Part shown: positions 34,275 to 41,348 of the stretch, in pieces | Layout of the letters: the number at the start of each line of letters is the position of its first letter | How positions within the stretch are numbered: position 1 is the stretch's first letter | Source of the DNA: Gp6-AA40 sp035263125 | GTDB taxonomy: Bacteria; Acidobacteriota; Vicinamibacteria; Vicinamibacterales; UBA2999 | Reading direction: 5' to 3' | Assembly: GCA_035263125.1 (NCBI GenBank) | Contig: DATFRP010000203.1 | Span: forward strand, 21,757-85,756 | DNA length: 64,000 bases | Notes under the pieces: model-generated | The model's database searches: none | Seen by the model: only the letters and a program-made list of their open reading frames with translations | Told to the model about the DNA's origin: nothing | Made by a program: the position numbers and the translations under genes

Positions 34275-35099
34275 ATGAAAACCTTCGTTCTTGCCCTGTC
34301 GCTCGTCGCCTCACTCGCCGCGCCATCCGCGTTTCAGACTCGCATCACCGGCCATGGCCGCCCGATGATTCTCATTCCCGGGCTCTCCTCGGGCGGAGGG
34401 ACCTGGGACAGCACGGTCGAACATTTCCAAGCTCGATTCGAGTGCCACGTCGTCACCGTCGCCGGCTTTGCCGGCGTGCCTCGAACGTCCACCGCATCGC
34501 CGATGCTCGATGGCATCGTCGACGATCTCGCGAAGTACATCCGCGATCTGTTGCTGCTCGACATCCAGATGCCGGGCATGTCCGGCTTCGAGCTGCTCGA
34601 GCGCCTCGAGCACCTGCCACAGGTGATCTTCACGACCGCGTACGACGAGTACGCGATCAAAGCCTTCGAGGTGAACGCGCTCGACTACCTGCTGAAGCCG
34701 GTCACACCGGAGCGCCTTGGGACCGCGTTGGAACGGATGCGGCCGACAGAGACTCGCGCTCCACTCGAACAGGTCTTCGTGCGCGACGGTGAGCGATGCT
34801 GGATCGTCCGGCTGCCCGAGATCTCCCTGCTGGAGTCGGAGGGTAACTACACACGCGTGCACTTCCGCGACGAGTCACCACTCATTCGCCGGACGTTGAA
34901 CGCGCTCGAAGAACGTCTCGACGCCGATGCGTTCTTCCGCGCCAACCGCGCGCAAATCATCAATCTGAAATGGATCGACCAGGTGGACATCGCCGTCGCC
35001 GGCGGTCTCGTGGTCACGCTGCGCCGGTCGCACGATCGAGATGTCGCGTCGTCAATCCGAGAGGCTGCGCGAGATTCTCAAGCTCTAGAGATCGAGTAA
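34275..35099 (+). CDS. Chimeric gene: hydrolase N-terminus joined to truncated LytTR response regulator
   Basis: Residues 1-90 of this 274-residue frame are a signal peptide and the start of an exported alpha/beta hydrolase (PMILIPGLSSGGGTWD, ending DDLAKYIRD). From about residue 91 it becomes a response regulator: LLLLDIQMPGMSGFELLE, FTTAYDEYAIKAFEVNALDY, then a LytTR DNA-binding domain (ISLLESEGNYTRVHF, FFRANRAQIINL). The hydrolase lacks its catalytic part, and the receiver lacks its first beta-alpha units, including the acidic pocket; the phospho-acceptor Asp in LLDIQMPG remains. The joint is near 34542-34552 (CGCGATCTG). It probably arose by deletion between two genes, or is an assembly join. 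Confidence 0.8.
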   Translation: MKTFVLALSLVASLAAPSAFQTRITGHGRPMILIPGLSSGGGTWDSTVEHFQARFECHVVTVAGFAGVPRTSTASPMLDGIVDDLAKYIRDLLLLDIQMPGMSGFELLERLEHLPQVIFTTAYDEYAIKAFEVNALDYLLKPVTPERLGTALERMRPTETRAPLEQVFVRDGERCWIVRLPEISLLESEGNYTRVHFRDESPLIRRTLNALEERLDADAFFRANRAQIINLKWIDQVDIAVAGGLVVTLRRSHDRDVASSIREAARDSQALEIE

Positions 35100-35723
35100 T
35101 CCGACGATGTCGATGTCGTCTATCAGCGCGCTGTGGAGGCCGCACCTCTTTCAGTGCGCGAGCAGTCGCCGCATTTCCGCTTTGACCGCGAACGCCGGAG
35201 CGCAGACGCAGCCGAAGTCTGCAAGCTGCCCCGCCTCGAAGCTCGCATCGGCGTAGGCGTGTGGGACGGCGTATCGCTCGAGGATCTCTTCATCTGCGAC
35301 TCTTCGAGCGCGCAGCTCCGACAAGGCGATCCTCGCGTAGCTGTTGACGAGTGCCGCGTCGATCGTCCGCACGTGCTGCGGTTGCCTCGTCGGTGGAGTG
35401 AACGTCTCCATGTGAACCCGCTGCGTTGCTGTTCGTCTACCCATCGTCAATGACACCTCACGGATCACCGCGGTTGCATGGGACTTGTCCCGTGAAGTGG
35501 AAGATCCTGCGTGGTCAGCGCCGCAACGTCAAGAGGAAATCGCGCTCGCGATCGAGATTGGGCTGATAGCCGAGCGCTCGCGGCTGTGATGGAAACATCC
35601 AAACGCGGTCAATGACCTCACAGATGTGTCACACAACGTGTCGCACCGGGTCAGCTTGTGCAGCAACGCTTTCACATGAGCCGATCCTCATTCGTTCTGC
35701 ACCTTTAGTATCGAGGAGCGAGG
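35100..35723. other. Gene-poor region after the chimeric gene
   Basis: No clear gene fills these 624 bp. A weak minus-strand frame (35151-35468) is listed separately. Further right, at 35515-35628 on the minus strand, a 37-codon frame with protein-like composition (VIDRVWMFPSQPRALGYQP) ends in a stop codon and may be a gene remnant. Together with the neighbouring chimera this suggests local rearrangement or decay. Confidence 0.4.
35151..35468 (-). CDS. Possible small hypothetical protein
   Basis: The frame encodes up to 105 residues; an internal Met at 35411 would give 86 (METFTPPTRQPQHVRTIDAA). The sequence is fairly balanced and has an Arg/Ala/Glu-rich helix (ARIALSELRARRVADEEILE), but no domain, signal peptide or strong ribosome binding site is visible. 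An opposing frame of similar length exists, so either may be chance. Confidence 0.3.
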   Translation of the reverse strand: MIREVSLTMGRRTATQRVHMETFTPPTRQPQHVRTIDAALVNSYARIALSELRARRVADEEILERYAVPHAYADASFEAGQLADFGCVCAPAFAVKAEMRRLLAH

Positions 35724-36416
35724 ATGATGATTCGAGCCCGCACGTGTGCCCTGACCCTGGCCGCCGCCTCGATGTCGGCATTGAACGCCTCGGCGCAAGA
35801 CTCCAGGCCCACTCCGACCGTGATACTCGCCCCTGCTTCCCCATCCCGCTGGGACGCGGCAGCTCATGTGACATGGTTGGGCGAGCGCCTCAATCAGGCG
35901 ATCGATTGGGATCGCTGGTACGGTGTGGGCTCAGGTGGCGTCGACGTCGGGTACTACTGGACGCCTCATCTCAAAATGGAGCTCGACGTCGCCACGTCGA
36001 CAAAGGGCGAGAGCTACACGTTCGAGCAACTCCCTCCTCTTCCCGGCTCCACGATCCCGTCGTTTCTACAACGCCAACACGAGTTCCGCGCGACGACGGC
36101 GGCGCTGGGCCTGAACGCGCAGTTCTTCGAGAACGCCTGGTTTCATCCGTTCATCGGTGCGGGAGTGGAGCTGCTCCGCGAGCACGAACGCATCGAGACA
36201 GCGGTCCCCTTCGTGATCACGAGAGATGGCGTACCAGTCCTCACGTCGCCTGAATCGGAGACTCGAGTGCGATATGCCGGGCGTCCATTCGTGGGCACCG
36301 GATTCAAGGGCTATGTGTCCGAGCGTGTCTTCGTCCGCACTGACGTGCGCACGTCGTGGTCCTCGAATGGAGTGACTGCGGTGGCGTGGCGTACCGGAAT
36401 CGGAGTGGATTTCTGA
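35724..36416 (+). CDS. Outer-membrane beta-barrel-like protein
   Basis: The 230-residue protein has a signal peptide (about 1-25, ending ASAQD). A series of alternating beta strands with aromatic girdles follows: GVDVGYYWTPHLKMELDVAT, FHPFIGAGVELL, PFVGTGFKGYVSERVFVRTD. It ends in a strand terminating with Phe (GIGVDF), as outer-membrane proteins do. A GAGGAGCGAGG ribosome binding region precedes the ATG. It is followed 14 bp later by another exported protein gene, likely one operon. No ligand can be inferred. Confidence 0.75.
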   Translation: MMIRARTCALTLAAASMSALNASAQDSRPTPTVILAPASPSRWDAAAHVTWLGERLNQAIDWDRWYGVGSGGVDVGYYWTPHLKMELDVATSTKGESYTFEQLPPLPGSTIPSFLQRQHEFRATTAALGLNAQFFENAWFHPFIGAGVELLREHERIETAVPFVITRDGVPVLTSPESETRVRYAGRPFVGTGFKGYVSERVFVRTDVRTSWSSNGVTAVAWRTGIGVDF

Positions 36417-36430
36417 AAGGTGGCTGAGTG

Positions 36431-36811
36431 ATGCGTACGACGACTCGCCTGTTGACGACAGCGCTCATCATCGCCTTCGCGGCTTCGCATACGGTAGCCG
36501 CGCAGGCGCCGGCTGACATCTGGCGGAGCTTCGCAGAACGCGTCGAGGTCGGCACGGAGCTCAACGTCCGATTGAGCGATGGGCAGCGTTTTCGCGCCAC
36601 GCTCGTCGCTGTTCGTCCCGATGCCGTGCTGCTCCAGCCGAAGACCCGGGTGCCAGTCCCGATCCAGCCGGTTGGGTACGGGGAGATCGTTCGTCTCGAG
36701 CGAACGAGACAAGGCATCGGCGCCGGCAAGGCCGTCGCGATCGGAGTCGCAACCGGCGTCGGCGCGTTCTTCGCGACGCTGGCGATAGTGCTTGCCGCAT
36801 CGTTGGATTGA
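36431..36811 (+). CDS. Small exported or membrane protein with glycine-rich C-terminal helix
   Basis: The 126-residue protein has a signal peptide (about 1-24, ending TVAAQ). A short beta-rich core follows (VEVGTELNVRLSDGQRFRAT) that could be an Sm-like or SH3-like barrel. The C-terminal transmembrane helix (about 97-124) is glycine-rich (GIGAGKAVAIGVATGVGAFF). A GTG one codon upstream is an alternative start. It is probably co-transcribed with the barrel gene before it. Function unknown. Confidence 0.65.
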   Translation: MRTTTRLLTTALIIAFAASHTVAAQAPADIWRSFAERVEVGTELNVRLSDGQRFRATLVAVRPDAVLLQPKTRVPVPIQPVGYGEIVRLERTRQGIGAGKAVAIGVATGVGAFFATLAIVLAASLD

Positions 36812-36862
36812 TCGCGTGGGATTCGTCGTGCGCGCCGTTCGTTGCGCGCGGGCGTTCGTAGC

Positions 36863-36882
36863 GCGCGGGCTTCAGCCCGCGC
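36863..36882. repeat. GC-rich palindromic repeat between convergent genes
   Basis: GCGCGGGC, loop TTCA, GCCCGCGC: a perfect 8-bp stem lying 51 bp after a plus-strand gene and 16 bp before the 3' end of the convergent thuA-like gene. It probably serves as a shared terminator-like hairpin. Confidence 0.65.
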
Positions 36883-36898
36883 TGGTCGACGCTCGATG

Positions 36899-37687
36899 TT
36901 ACCGACGCAGCACCCACCGAATGCCGCCGAGAACGTGCTGCTGGTAGAGCGCGCTCTGCCAGACGTCCTCGCGATGCCCGAGCGCGGTATAGAAGACGCG
37001 GCCGCGGCCGTAGTCCTTGGCCCATGCCAGCGGCAGGTCCGCGGGCTGCCCTGCCTGTGGCAGCCCATCCAACGGATGTCGATCCAGCGACAGCAGCATC
37101 GTCACCGCACTTCGATTGGAGATGGTGAACATGTAGATCTCATCGAACACGCGATAGCGCTGCCCGAGTGGACTCGACGCAGGGTGTGACGGGTTCTCGA
37201 CGATCGCGTCGACGGTGCTCTCATTGCCGTGCGTGAGGAACTCATTGCCAAGCATGTCGATGTACGCCGGGGAATCGTGGAACGTGTCGGAGGCACTGTG
37301 CATGCCGGCAAAGCCGTGCCCGTCGGCGATCCAGTTGAGCACCGCAGGAAGATCGCGGATCGGAAGACTGCCCGTGGTGTTGGCGAAGACGATGGCGTCG
37401 ATCCCGGCGAGCCCAGACGGCGACAGCATGGTGGCCACATCATCGGCCGTGCGGCAGAAACTCGTGGAGAAGAGACCCGAGCGCCGGCCGATATCGGCGA
37501 TCGTCGCTTCCGCGATTGGGATCGAACTGTGCCGGAAGCCCACGGTGTGAGTCACCACGAGCACATGCGCTGGGGCGCCGGACGGCGTCGGCGAGGAGGG
37601 ACTTCCTGCAGGCGGCGCGGTGTCGCTCGAACACGCCGACAGCATCATGCCCGCAACGAGCCCCCAGAGCCAGCTCCGCACAGTCAT
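36899..37687 (-). CDS. ThuA-like lipoprotein
   Basis: The 262-residue protein begins with a lipoprotein signal peptide (lipobox LSAC, Cys19), a Ser/Pro-rich spacer and a ThuA-type glutamine-amidotransferase-like domain (about 40-262). Characteristic blocks are HVLVVTHTVGFRHSSI, ADGHGFAGMHSASDTFHDSP, YDMLGNEF-like and KDYGRGRVFYTALGH. ThuA proteins lack the catalytic Cys of amidotransferases and are linked to trehalose or other sugar use, but biochemical roles are mostly unproven. It is anchored to a membrane on the periplasmic side. It is divergent from the accessory module starting at 37885. Confidence 0.85.
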   Translation of the reverse strand: MTVRSWLWGLVAGMMLSACSSDTAPPAGSPSSPTPSGAPAHVLVVTHTVGFRHSSIPIAEATIADIGRRSGLFSTSFCRTADDVATMLSPSGLAGIDAIVFANTTGSLPIRDLPAVLNWIADGHGFAGMHSASDTFHDSPAYIDMLGNEFLTHGNESTVDAIVENPSHPASSPLGQRYRVFDEIYMFTISNRSAVTMLLSLDRHPLDGLPQAGQPADLPLAWAKDYGRGRVFYTALGHREDVWQSALYQQHVLGGIRWVLRR

Positions 37688-37815
37688 GTGTTACGCATGT
37701 CTCCGGAATGAATTGTCACCCAGGTGTCCTGAAGTGGACTGAAGCGACAGGGCGGCCGAGCTTCGATCGCTGCCACCCGTGCGGCGGGGTTCTGGAGCGG
37801 ATGGTCGTGTTATCA

Positions 37816-37866
37816 TGGCCATGTTAATTATCAAGGCCACGTTAATTACACTGGCCATGTTAAAGA
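37816..37866 (+). promoter_or_regulatory. Three direct repeats at an 18-bp period (probable operator)
   Basis: TGGCCATGTTAATTA (37816), AGGCCACGTTAATTA (37834) and TGGCCATGTTAAAGA (37852) repeat exactly every 18 bp. The last copy ends about 18 bp before the ATG of the nuclease-fold regulator gene. A weaker TGGTCGTGTTATCA precedes them at 37802. Such iterated sites near the start codon are typical of self-regulating toxin-antitoxin operons, and the downstream protein carries a winged helix able to bind them. Confidence 0.8.
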
Positions 37867-37884
37867 CGGCCGAGGCCAAAATCC

Positions 37885-39039
37885 ATGAGAGATCCCGATC
37901 TCCTCCCGAAGTCAGAGTCGCGCCGACGCCACGATCGAGCTGAACAAGTATTGTCTGAAGCTTCTGAAGAGGCCGGCTGGCGGGTTAAACGTCAACCGAG
38001 AGAGGGCGGACCCGACCTGCTCCTGCGACGCGCCGGAGTGTCCTATGCGGTCGAGATCAAGGTTGGCGTCGAAGGAAGGAGCGATCGTCTGATTCCGCTT
38101 TGGTCTCAAGCCTGTCTGCAGGCATTGCGCCTGGCGGGAGCGCACGCGCCGCTCGCGGTCGTTGCCGCCCCGGAGATCGCACCGAAGGTCGCCAAGCAGA
38201 TTCTGAACTTTGCACAAGAGTACGCGCCTGATGCAGCCGCAGGCGTCATGGATTTCGTCGGTCTCCGCATGTTCCGTGGACCTCACCTGGAATCGCTCAA
38301 CGCCGAAGCTCAAAAGCCGCCTGCACGTGAGTCGCATGCGCCGAGAGAGCAACCCCACCTCTTTTCCGACCTGAACCAATGGATGCTCAAAGTACTTCTC
38401 GCACCGGAGGTGCCTGACGCGCTGCTCTCGGCACCGCGAGGACGATACCGAAACGCCTCCCAACTGGCCCGAGCGGCACACGTCTCGGTGATGAGCGCCT
38501 TCCGGTTCGTGCAGCAGCTTCAGCGCGAGGGGTACCTCCATGAGTCGGGTGCACACTTGCGGTTGGTTCGCCGCGGCGACCTGTTTCGACGATGGCAAGC
38601 CTCAGCGCTTCGTCGAATCAACGAAGCGCCCATGCGCTTCCTGCTGAGGGGCAGCGATTCGCGTCCGGCACTTCAGCGGATGCTCGAGAGCGACAAGGCG
38701 TGCCTGGCGTTGTTCGCGGCAGCCGATGCGCTCGGCGTCGGCTTCGTTCACGGCGTTCCACCGTATGTGTATGTTCGACGACTCAGCCCCGCGAGCCTCT
38801 CGGCCTGGAAAAACCTCGCACCGGTGGCCCCCGGCGAGGCACCCGACGTGATCGTTCGCCAGGCGCCCTTTCCCGGGTCTGTCTTTCGTGGAATGGTGCG
38901 GCCGCATGGCATGGCAGCCTGCGATGTTCTTCAAGTGTGGCTCGATGTTTTCGAACATCCTGCGCGTGGACAGGAACAAGCGGATCTAATCCGCAGGCGT
39001 CTGCTCGATCGGATTATCGAAGGAAGCGACCATGGATGA
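37885..39039 (+). CDS. PD-(D/E)XK-fold plus winged-helix protein, AbiEi-like regulator
   Basis: The 384-residue protein has three parts. Residues about 17-125 match a PD-(D/E)XK nuclease-like fold: GGPDLLL (Pro43, Asp44), then YAVEIKVG (Glu57, Lys59) and a helix with Gln75 and Gln79. Residues about 161-232 form a winged helix (ASQLARAAHVSVMSAFRFVQ). The remainder (about 240-384) resembles C-terminal domains of AbiEi-type antitoxins. The nuclease-type residues are present, so activity is possible, although AbiEi_2-like relatives are regarded as transcription regulators. It starts just after three iterated operators and overlaps the next gene by 8 bp (ATGGATGA), implying translational coupling. 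Probably the self-regulating antitoxin of a type-IV-like module. Confidence 0.7.
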   Translation: MRDPDLLPKSESRRRHDRAEQVLSEASEEAGWRVKRQPREGGPDLLLRRAGVSYAVEIKVGVEGRSDRLIPLWSQACLQALRLAGAHAPLAVVAAPEIAPKVAKQILNFAQEYAPDAAAGVMDFVGLRMFRGPHLESLNAEAQKPPARESHAPREQPHLFSDLNQWMLKVLLAPEVPDALLSAPRGRYRNASQLARAAHVSVMSAFRFVQQLQREGYLHESGAHLRLVRRGDLFRRWQASALRRINEAPMRFLLRGSDSRPALQRMLESDKACLALFAAADALGVGFVHGVPPYVYVRRLSPASLSAWKNLAPVAPGEAPDVIVRQAPFPGSVFRGMVRPHGMAACDVLQVWLDVFEHPARGQEQADLIRRRLLDRIIEGSDHG

Positions 39040-39844
39040 TTTCGCGGCGCTGGCGCGTCTACTCGACGCACTGCGCCCGTGGCTCGGGAACGTGGTACTC
39101 ATTGGCGGTTGGGCACACCAGCTCCATCGCTTTCATCCGTTGTCGCATCCTCCGCAATACGCGCCTCTTCGCACGAAGGACGCTGACGTCGCGTTCTCAA
39201 TCTCCGCACCGCTTGCGGGTGACATTGCTGCCGCCTTGAAGGCCGCGGGGTTCCACGAAGACTTCTCGGGAGAGCACACACCGCCGATTACTCAATACAG
39301 ACTTGGAGGCGACGATCAGGGATTCTTCGTGGAATTTCTTGCCCCACTTCAGGGAAGTGGATTCAAGCGAAGCGGGGAACGGGACGTCACCGTCGTGAAA
39401 GCGGGCGTCACGGCGCAAAAGCTACGGTATCTGGACCTGTTGCTCGTCCATCCGTGGAGTGTACAGCTGACGAAGGACATCGGAATTTCGGTGACATCTC
39501 CCGTCAATGTGATGCTGCCGAACCCGGTTTCCTTCATCGCGCAGAAGCTCTTGATCCAGACGCACCGAAAGACGGACAAGAAGGCGCAGGACGCCCTGTA
39601 CATCCACGACACGTTGGAACTCTTCGGAGGCGAGCTGACGGTCCTCAAGGCACTCTGGCAGGAAAAAGTACGTCCGACCCTGCACGACAAGACCGCGCGC
39701 ACCGTCGAGGAGCTTCAGCGCCGCCAATTCGAGGCTGTCACCGACGTCATCAGAAATGCTGCGCGCATTCCGCAGGACCGTCTCGTTACTGCCGAACGCA
39801 TGCAGGCATTGTGCGCCTACGGCCTCGGAGAGATCTTCGTGTGA
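39032..39844 (+). CDS. Nucleotidyltransferase-fold protein, AbiEii-like toxin candidate
   Basis: The 270-residue protein has the polymerase-beta-type nucleotidyltransferase signature: VVLIGGWAHQLH (Gly25-Gly26) followed by RTKDADVAF (Asp50, Asp52), with Glu101 in FFVEFLAP a candidate third metal ligand. A helical domain follows with PVSFIAQKLLIQTHRKTDKK, a pattern of AbiEii-like and related enzymes. It would transfer a nucleotide or NMP to a target such as tRNA or protein; the target is unknown. Its start lies inside the upstream gene's 3' end, so the two are coupled. It ends 69 bp from tRNA-Arg, whose 3' end faces it. Confidence 0.75.
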   Translation: MDDFAALARLLDALRPWLGNVVLIGGWAHQLHRFHPLSHPPQYAPLRTKDADVAFSISAPLAGDIAAALKAAGFHEDFSGEHTPPITQYRLGGDDQGFFVEFLAPLQGSGFKRSGERDVTVVKAGVTAQKLRYLDLLLVHPWSVQLTKDIGISVTSPVNVMLPNPVSFIAQKLLIQTHRKTDKKAQDALYIHDTLELFGGELTVLKALWQEKVRPTLHDKTARTVEELQRRQFEAVTDVIRNAARIPQDRLVTAERMQALCAYGLGEIFV

Positions 39845-39912
39845 TCGACGCCACGCATAGTCATGATTTGCGCGGCGAGACCGCCTTCGCACTGGACCCC
39901 ATGAAGGCTGGC

Positions 39913-39985
39913 GCGCCCTGCAGGACTCGAACCTGCGACCTCCTGGTTCGTAGCCAGACGCTCTATCCAACTGAGCTAAGGGCGC
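39913..39985 (-). tRNA. tRNA-Arg (anticodon ACG)
   Basis: The minus strand folds into a full cloverleaf of 73 nt: acceptor GCGCCCT/AGGGCGC, D-arm GCTC/GAGC, anticodon stem TCTGG/CCAGG with loop CTACGAA (anticodon ACG) and T-arm GCAGG/CCTGC with TTCGAGT. The CCA end is not encoded. Its 3' end points to the accessory module at 37.8-39.8 kb, the usual insertion side for integrative elements. Confidence 0.97.
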
Positions 39986-40105
39986 GAGAGGGCAAGACGA
40001 GCATTCGCACGCACACCGGCATCACCCGACGTGCACACAAAACGTTGACTATACCACACGGTTTGCGGCTGAACGGGGACCGCACGTTCAGCGGGAACGG
40101 CCCTT

Positions 40106-40462
40106 TCAGGGGCGAAGCATGAACGCGAGCAAACCGGCCATCGCAGCCACCTGACCGACCCAGAACAGAAACGACCACTTCAGCAGCTCGACGCGCGTTC
40201 CGGCGATTTCGCGCGTGCAGTCCTGGCGCACGGCCGAGATCTCTCGCGTGAAATCCTGACGCAGAACGGATATCTCACGCGTGAAGTCGATTCGGAAGAG
40301 CGACAGCTCATTCGTCAACCGACGCTCGAAACGGTCGACCGCCATCGTCAGCACATCATCCGTCCATTCTTCTCGAGCGGACTCGAACAGGGTGACGAGC
40401 CCCTCCGCCCCGTCATCGCCGAGACGCTCCCGCAACGCCTCTGGCATGCGCGCGATCGCCAT
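40106..40462 (-). CDS. Coiled-coil protein with C-terminal transmembrane helix
   Basis: The 118-residue protein (ATG at 40462, with AAGGA about 10 bases upstream; GTG at 40498 is an alternative) has a helical N-terminus. Near-identical 11-residue coiled-coil repeats follow, with FRIDFTREIS, LRQDFTREIS and VRQDCTREIA in register. A terminal membrane helix (about 98-117, FLFWVGQVAAMAGLLAFML) ends the protein. It resembles the DUF1640/CCDC90-type coiled-coil membrane proteins. It is immediately downstream of a small membrane protein gene on the same strand. Function unknown. Confidence 0.7.
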   Translation of the reverse strand: MAIARMPEALRERLGDDGAEGLVTLFESAREEWTDDVLTMAVDRFERRLTNELSLFRIDFTREISVLRQDFTREISAVRQDCTREIAGTRVELLKWSFLFWVGQVAAMAGLLAFMLRP

Positions 40463-40535
40463 GACAGACCTGTCCTTCGCACCCAGCCGCTCCGTCACGA
40501 CGACGATGCCATCGTCTCCCCAGCGCCGTCAAGAG

Positions 40536-40781
40536 TCAGGGGCGTCGCGGCTGTTCGAGTTCAGGCAAATTGCCGTCGGCTGTCTCCGGGTCGCGTTCCT
40601 CGGCCTTCTCTTCGACGATGATCTCGATCGCGTTACGTTTGTCCTCATTCAGCAGGTCGTAGATTGCACCGGCGGCTCCTGGCCCGTGCGTGAAGATGCG
40701 GCCGCGGCGCCGGCGGGCTTTTACGATCGCCACAACGAACAGGATCATCGCGATCACACCGACGACCTGCGTCAGTTCCAT
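40536..40781 (-). CDS. Small single-pass membrane protein
   Basis: The 81-residue protein starts MELTQVVGVIAMILFVVAIV (transmembrane helix about 4-20). A basic stop-transfer stretch KARRRRGRI follows, then an acidic tail (EIIVEEKAEERDPETAD). GGAG lies five bases before the ATG. A longer upstream frame is not protein-like. It is divergent from moaB. Function unknown. Confidence 0.65.
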   Translation of the reverse strand: MELTQVVGVIAMILFVVAIVKARRRRGRIFTHGPGAAGAIYDLLNEDKRNAIEIIVEEKAEERDPETADGNLPELEQPRRP

Positions 40782-40844
40782 GGCTCCGCGATTATGCGCT
40801 CTTTCGACGAACTCCTGCCCCCGCCCCCTGACATAATTCACCTT

Positions 40845-41348
40845 GTGAGTGCTGGCGAACACAAAGCGCAGGCGCCCTCCGCTGTCGGCTGCTACGTCGT
40901 GACCGTCAGCGACACGCGCACACAGGACACCGATACGGGCGGCCGCGCCATCCGCGACCTGCTGGAACAGGCGGGACACGTCGTCACGGGACACACCATC
41001 GTTCGCGATGAGCCTTCACAGGTGGCCGCGCTCGTACGGGCGCGGCTCAGTGATCCCGCGACACAGGTGATCATCACGACTGGCGGCACGGGCATCAGCG
41101 CGCGCGATGCGACGTATGAAGCGGTCGCCGCCCTTTTCGACAAGCGGCTCGATGGCTTCGGTGAGATCTTCCGGATGCTCAGCTTTCACGACATCGGCTC
41201 GGCAGCGATGATGAGCCGGGCAACCGCCGGCACTGTCGGAGGCACCGCGATCTTCGTGCTTCCGGGATCGCTCGCGGCGGTGCGCCTGGCCATGGAAAAG
41301 TTGATCCTCCCCGAGATCGGTCATGTAGTACAGCAATTGAGAAAATGA
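40845..41348 (+). CDS. moaB: MoaB/MogA-type molybdopterin biosynthesis protein
   Basis: This 167-residue protein adenylates or otherwise activates molybdopterin before molybdate insertion. It shows CYVVTVSDTRTQDTDTGG (about 16-33), TTGGTGISARD (78-88) and SFHDIGSAAMMSRATAGT. I prefer the GTG at 40845 because family members begin with a similar (M)SAxEHKA segment; an ATG at 40794 in the same frame is possible. The ATGA overlap with moeA makes an obvious two-gene operon. Confidence 0.88.
   Translation: MSAGEHKAQAPSAVGCYVVTVSDTRTQDTDTGGRAIRDLLEQAGHVVTGHTIVRDEPSQVAALVRARLSDPATQVIITTGGTGISARDATYEAVAALFDKRLDGFGEIFRMLSFHDIGSAAMMSRATAGTVGGTAIFVLPGSLAAVRLAMEKLILPEIGHVVQQLRK

Noticed and set aside
37690..37884. 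attL-like copy of the tRNA-Arg 3' end left of the module
   Set aside because: I could not find a direct repeat of the tRNA 3' sequence there, so integration at the tRNA is only suggested by position.
39082..39200. Small minus-strand frames inside the nucleotidyltransferase gene
   Set aside because: They are shadows of the conserved coding frame without start signals.
40281..40844. Long N-terminal extension of moaB
   Set aside because: It overlaps two minus-strand genes and has no similarity to MoaB proteins.
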